DNA of 64,000 nucleotides from assembly GCA_023053575.1 (NCBI GenBank), contig JAKZAP010000004.1:1156861-1220860 (forward strand). Direction: 5' to 3'. The DNA is from Branchinecta lynchi (taxonomy: Eukaryota > Arthropoda > Branchiopoda > Anostraca > Branchinectidae). The position numbers and the translations under genes were made by a program. A model generated the notes under the pieces. That model was given only the letters and a program-made list of their open reading frames with translations, ran no database searches and was not told where the DNA came from. Below, one piece after another: positions 62,501 to 64,000 of this stretch; position 1 is the stretch's first letter; every line of letters starts with the position of its first letter.

Positions 62501-63419
62501 CTTGCCCATTACATACATCTAATCCCTGCTTGTTTAATGCTAATAGTTTTTCTTTTCGTGCTTCCTTGCGCAGTAGCTGATGACCAGCACACAAGACTGA
62601 CCATTGAAAACATTTGTCCTTTTGATCAAACTGTAGTTGTACCACTGCTCTTTTCGTGACCAGTGCCTTGGGCACTGGAGGACCGAACTTACCAATCGGC
62701 AATGGAAATTCTACTTTGCACTGAGCTACATGAATCTGTAATCCTTTGACCCCTAATAAACTGTATCCAGACCCTAGCTCAGCGTACCGATTGATTGACT
62801 TTTGAATTTTGGCAAACCAACGCTCAATAACATCTTGTACATCTGACTTTAAATAAAACTTTTCTAAAAAACTAACGATAGGTACCTGTCGTGGAGGATC
62901 GCTTCCACGTACGAAGGTTGCATCTACCACGCATTGGACTCGTATTGTAGATTCCCTCTCCGACTGGACGGCAAGTAGTAGGTCAGCTATTGCATCCCTG
63001 GTCCTTGCAAAAAATTCGTTAACTGGACCTTGCAGTGCCTGTGATGTTTCCATTGCGTATGTTTGCAGACATCCCCTGAAGGCTTGTTCTTGCAGTTCAA
63101 ATGATGGTAAGTTAACCGGTGAAGGCTGGGACGGACCAGCCGCAACCGGTTCTTCCATTTGTTCAGTGGCCAATCCTGCACCATACTGTTCAGGATGGCA
63201 TGTCGAAGTGGACGCCGATGGTTGAAACTCAGTTGTGTTCAGATGCTGCTCAGTCAGTTGAGCAGGTGGTGTTGATGCTCGACTGGTGGATGCTGGAAAA
63301 TCCCCCAGCCATATTACATCCGTATCTTGGCTCGTTTCTTCCGTTTTCATACGTTTTGGTGGAGAGCACCATTCCTCCACCAAACTGTCGATAATTTCTT
63401 CAATTGGTGTCGTTTCCAT
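59507..63419 (-). CDS. POLB: Protein-primed family-B DNA polymerase, with a frameshift near the C-terminus
   Basis: The main frame (63419-59730, 1229 aa) carries a Cys/His domain (DKCFQWSVL...HFFPITSVSRLL), a C2H2-like finger (CPFCLQGKKS) and Exo I VADFESVLIKV. An HNH/EndoVII-like insert (CWIC...LDHCHLTRG...GVAHSKCN) follows, then Exo II FHNLSYDVKYIF and Exo III YLCSDVLALGDVF. The polymerase motifs are CLDKNGLYSQCMSQ, KLMNNVIFGRSLMNV and VDTDSLF. It ends abruptly after HLVKKIFNG. In another frame the sequence from a run of seven T's (59753-59759, A7 in sense) down to 59507 encodes what looks like the missing family-type C-terminus (ending with LGHYSIDK). So the gene has a one-base frameshift in a homopolymer, either a real mutation, programmed slippage or an assembly error. 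No ATG begins the last piece, which argues against a separate gene. Confidence 0.93.
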
Positions 63420-64000
63420 TTTCTGAATGATGACAGAACTACTCTCAAGACCATTTTATACTCGGTGAAATGAGGTTGCGTAAATTTAGCAAATCTATTA
63501 ATAACTCGCCTTCTGATTGGTTGACGCTCCCCCAACTGATTGCGTCATCTTTTGAACTTGTTTGAACATGTTTGTTTCAACCCCTAATTTTCCGGACATG
63601 TTTGGGGAAAACCCAGATGATCTATTTTTAGCTCTCTATTTCAGGATCTGAAAACCGCAAGAAAATCTATTTATAACTCTCTACGCTCCCCCACTTGTTG
63701 CGTCATCCCTTGAACTTGCCTGAATGTGTGGACTCGTTTATTTTTACTATGGGTCTGGGGAAAACCCAGATGTTCTATTTTTAGCTCTCTATTTATAGAC
63801 ATTTGAGTAACTGATGGGTAAAGATAAACATTCTCCCTGCATATAAGTCCAGGTCCTAAGCCCAATAAATCATCAGTCTGTTCGATAACTAGTGCGTAAT
63901 GGAGATACCGTGTGACCCCGATTCTATGTGGGAGAGTTACGATGAACCGACAGGATATGAGCTTCGTTCTGGTCGGTTCATCCTCATACACTTACCAACA
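63420..64000. other. Upstream region of PolB and subterminal part of the right Polinton
   Basis: Holds the direct repeat at 63494-63800 and possible TATA-like strings (TTTATACTCG at 63454, TCTATTTATA at 63666). No inverted match to the region left of 53620 was found, so the terminal repeat is probably beyond the window. A minus-strand frame at 63671-63991 has no ATG at its start and is not called. Confidence 0.45.
63494..63800 (+). repeat. Direct repeat upstream of PolB, two units of about 150 bp
   Basis: Units 63494-63644 and 63666-63800 share, in order, TCTAT-TAATAACTC-like text, ACGCTCCCCCA, TTGCGTCATC, TTGAACTTG, GGGGAAAACCCAGATG and TCTATTTTTAGCTCTCTATTT. The spacing differs by small indels. 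Such subterminal direct repeats near PolB could be replication or promoter elements. Confidence 0.8.

Noticed and set aside
63671..63991. 106-aa minus-strand ORF at the window edge
   Set aside because: No ATG start, overlaps the direct repeat, and its composition is not clearly coding. It may be a piece of a spliced or off-window gene.

Overview
The window looks like chromosomal DNA of an invertebrate animal. The evidence is a split host gene with GT-AG introns, several 5'-truncated non-LTR retrotransposons, many small terminal-inverted-repeat (TIR) elements, and two Maverick/Polinton-type (adintovirus-like) DNA elements at the two ends. An arthropod or a similar invertebrate is plausible, but nothing visible fixes the taxon. 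No rRNA, intact tRNA or CRISPR array was seen.

Left end (1-9129): part of a Polinton that runs off the window. On the minus strand it has an unknown protein, an RVE-type integrase, a zinc-ribbon protein, an adenain-like protease, an AT-hook basic protein, a fibre-like gene and a protein-primed family-B DNA polymerase. On the plus strand it has a membrane protein and a small soluble protein. The element is decaying. PolB has an in-frame stop and a short C-terminus, the fibre locus has a frameshift and a stop, the protease has Tyr where the catalytic acid is expected, and the integrase has no in-frame ATG. All eight gene starts that can be placed carry the string TAAATG overlapping the ATG, usually as TAATAAATG, which resembles the late-promoter/start signal of poxviruses.

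Middle (9130-53600): repeat-dominated host DNA. It contains two LINE lineages, at least ten separable TIR/MITE elements (hAT-like with 8-bp TSD, Harbinger-like with TTA/TAA TSD, TA-TSD and TTAA-TSD groups), a four-copy dispersed repeat built of roughly 125-bp subunits, a 0.68-kb inverted repeat pair 20 kb apart, GC-rich GGTGCC minisatellites and a TATCGATA-rich array. The one clear host gene is a plus-strand Rho guanine-nucleotide exchange factor. It has a large disordered first coding exon (29337-31469), a second possible first exon (33037-33321), and a 78-nt exon holding the start of the DH domain (47761-47838). Its introns are packed with transposons. Two candidate exons of a minus-strand host gene lie at 12.0-12.7 kb. 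An intact, unrecognised 339-aa intronless ORF lies at 51254-52273.

Right end (53620-63419): a second, different Polinton with a nearly complete virion module, all genes on the minus strand with overlapping starts and stops. The order is PolB, packaging ATPase, a small basic protein, an unknown 259-aa protein, a chromodomain integrase, minor capsid (penton-like) protein, small basic core protein, double-jelly-roll major capsid protein and adenain-like protease. The only visible lesion is a frameshift in a run of seven A's near the PolB C-terminus. Together these genes would supply integration (integrase), protein-primed replication (PolB), capsid formation (MCP, mCP), genome packaging (ATPase) and maturation (protease).
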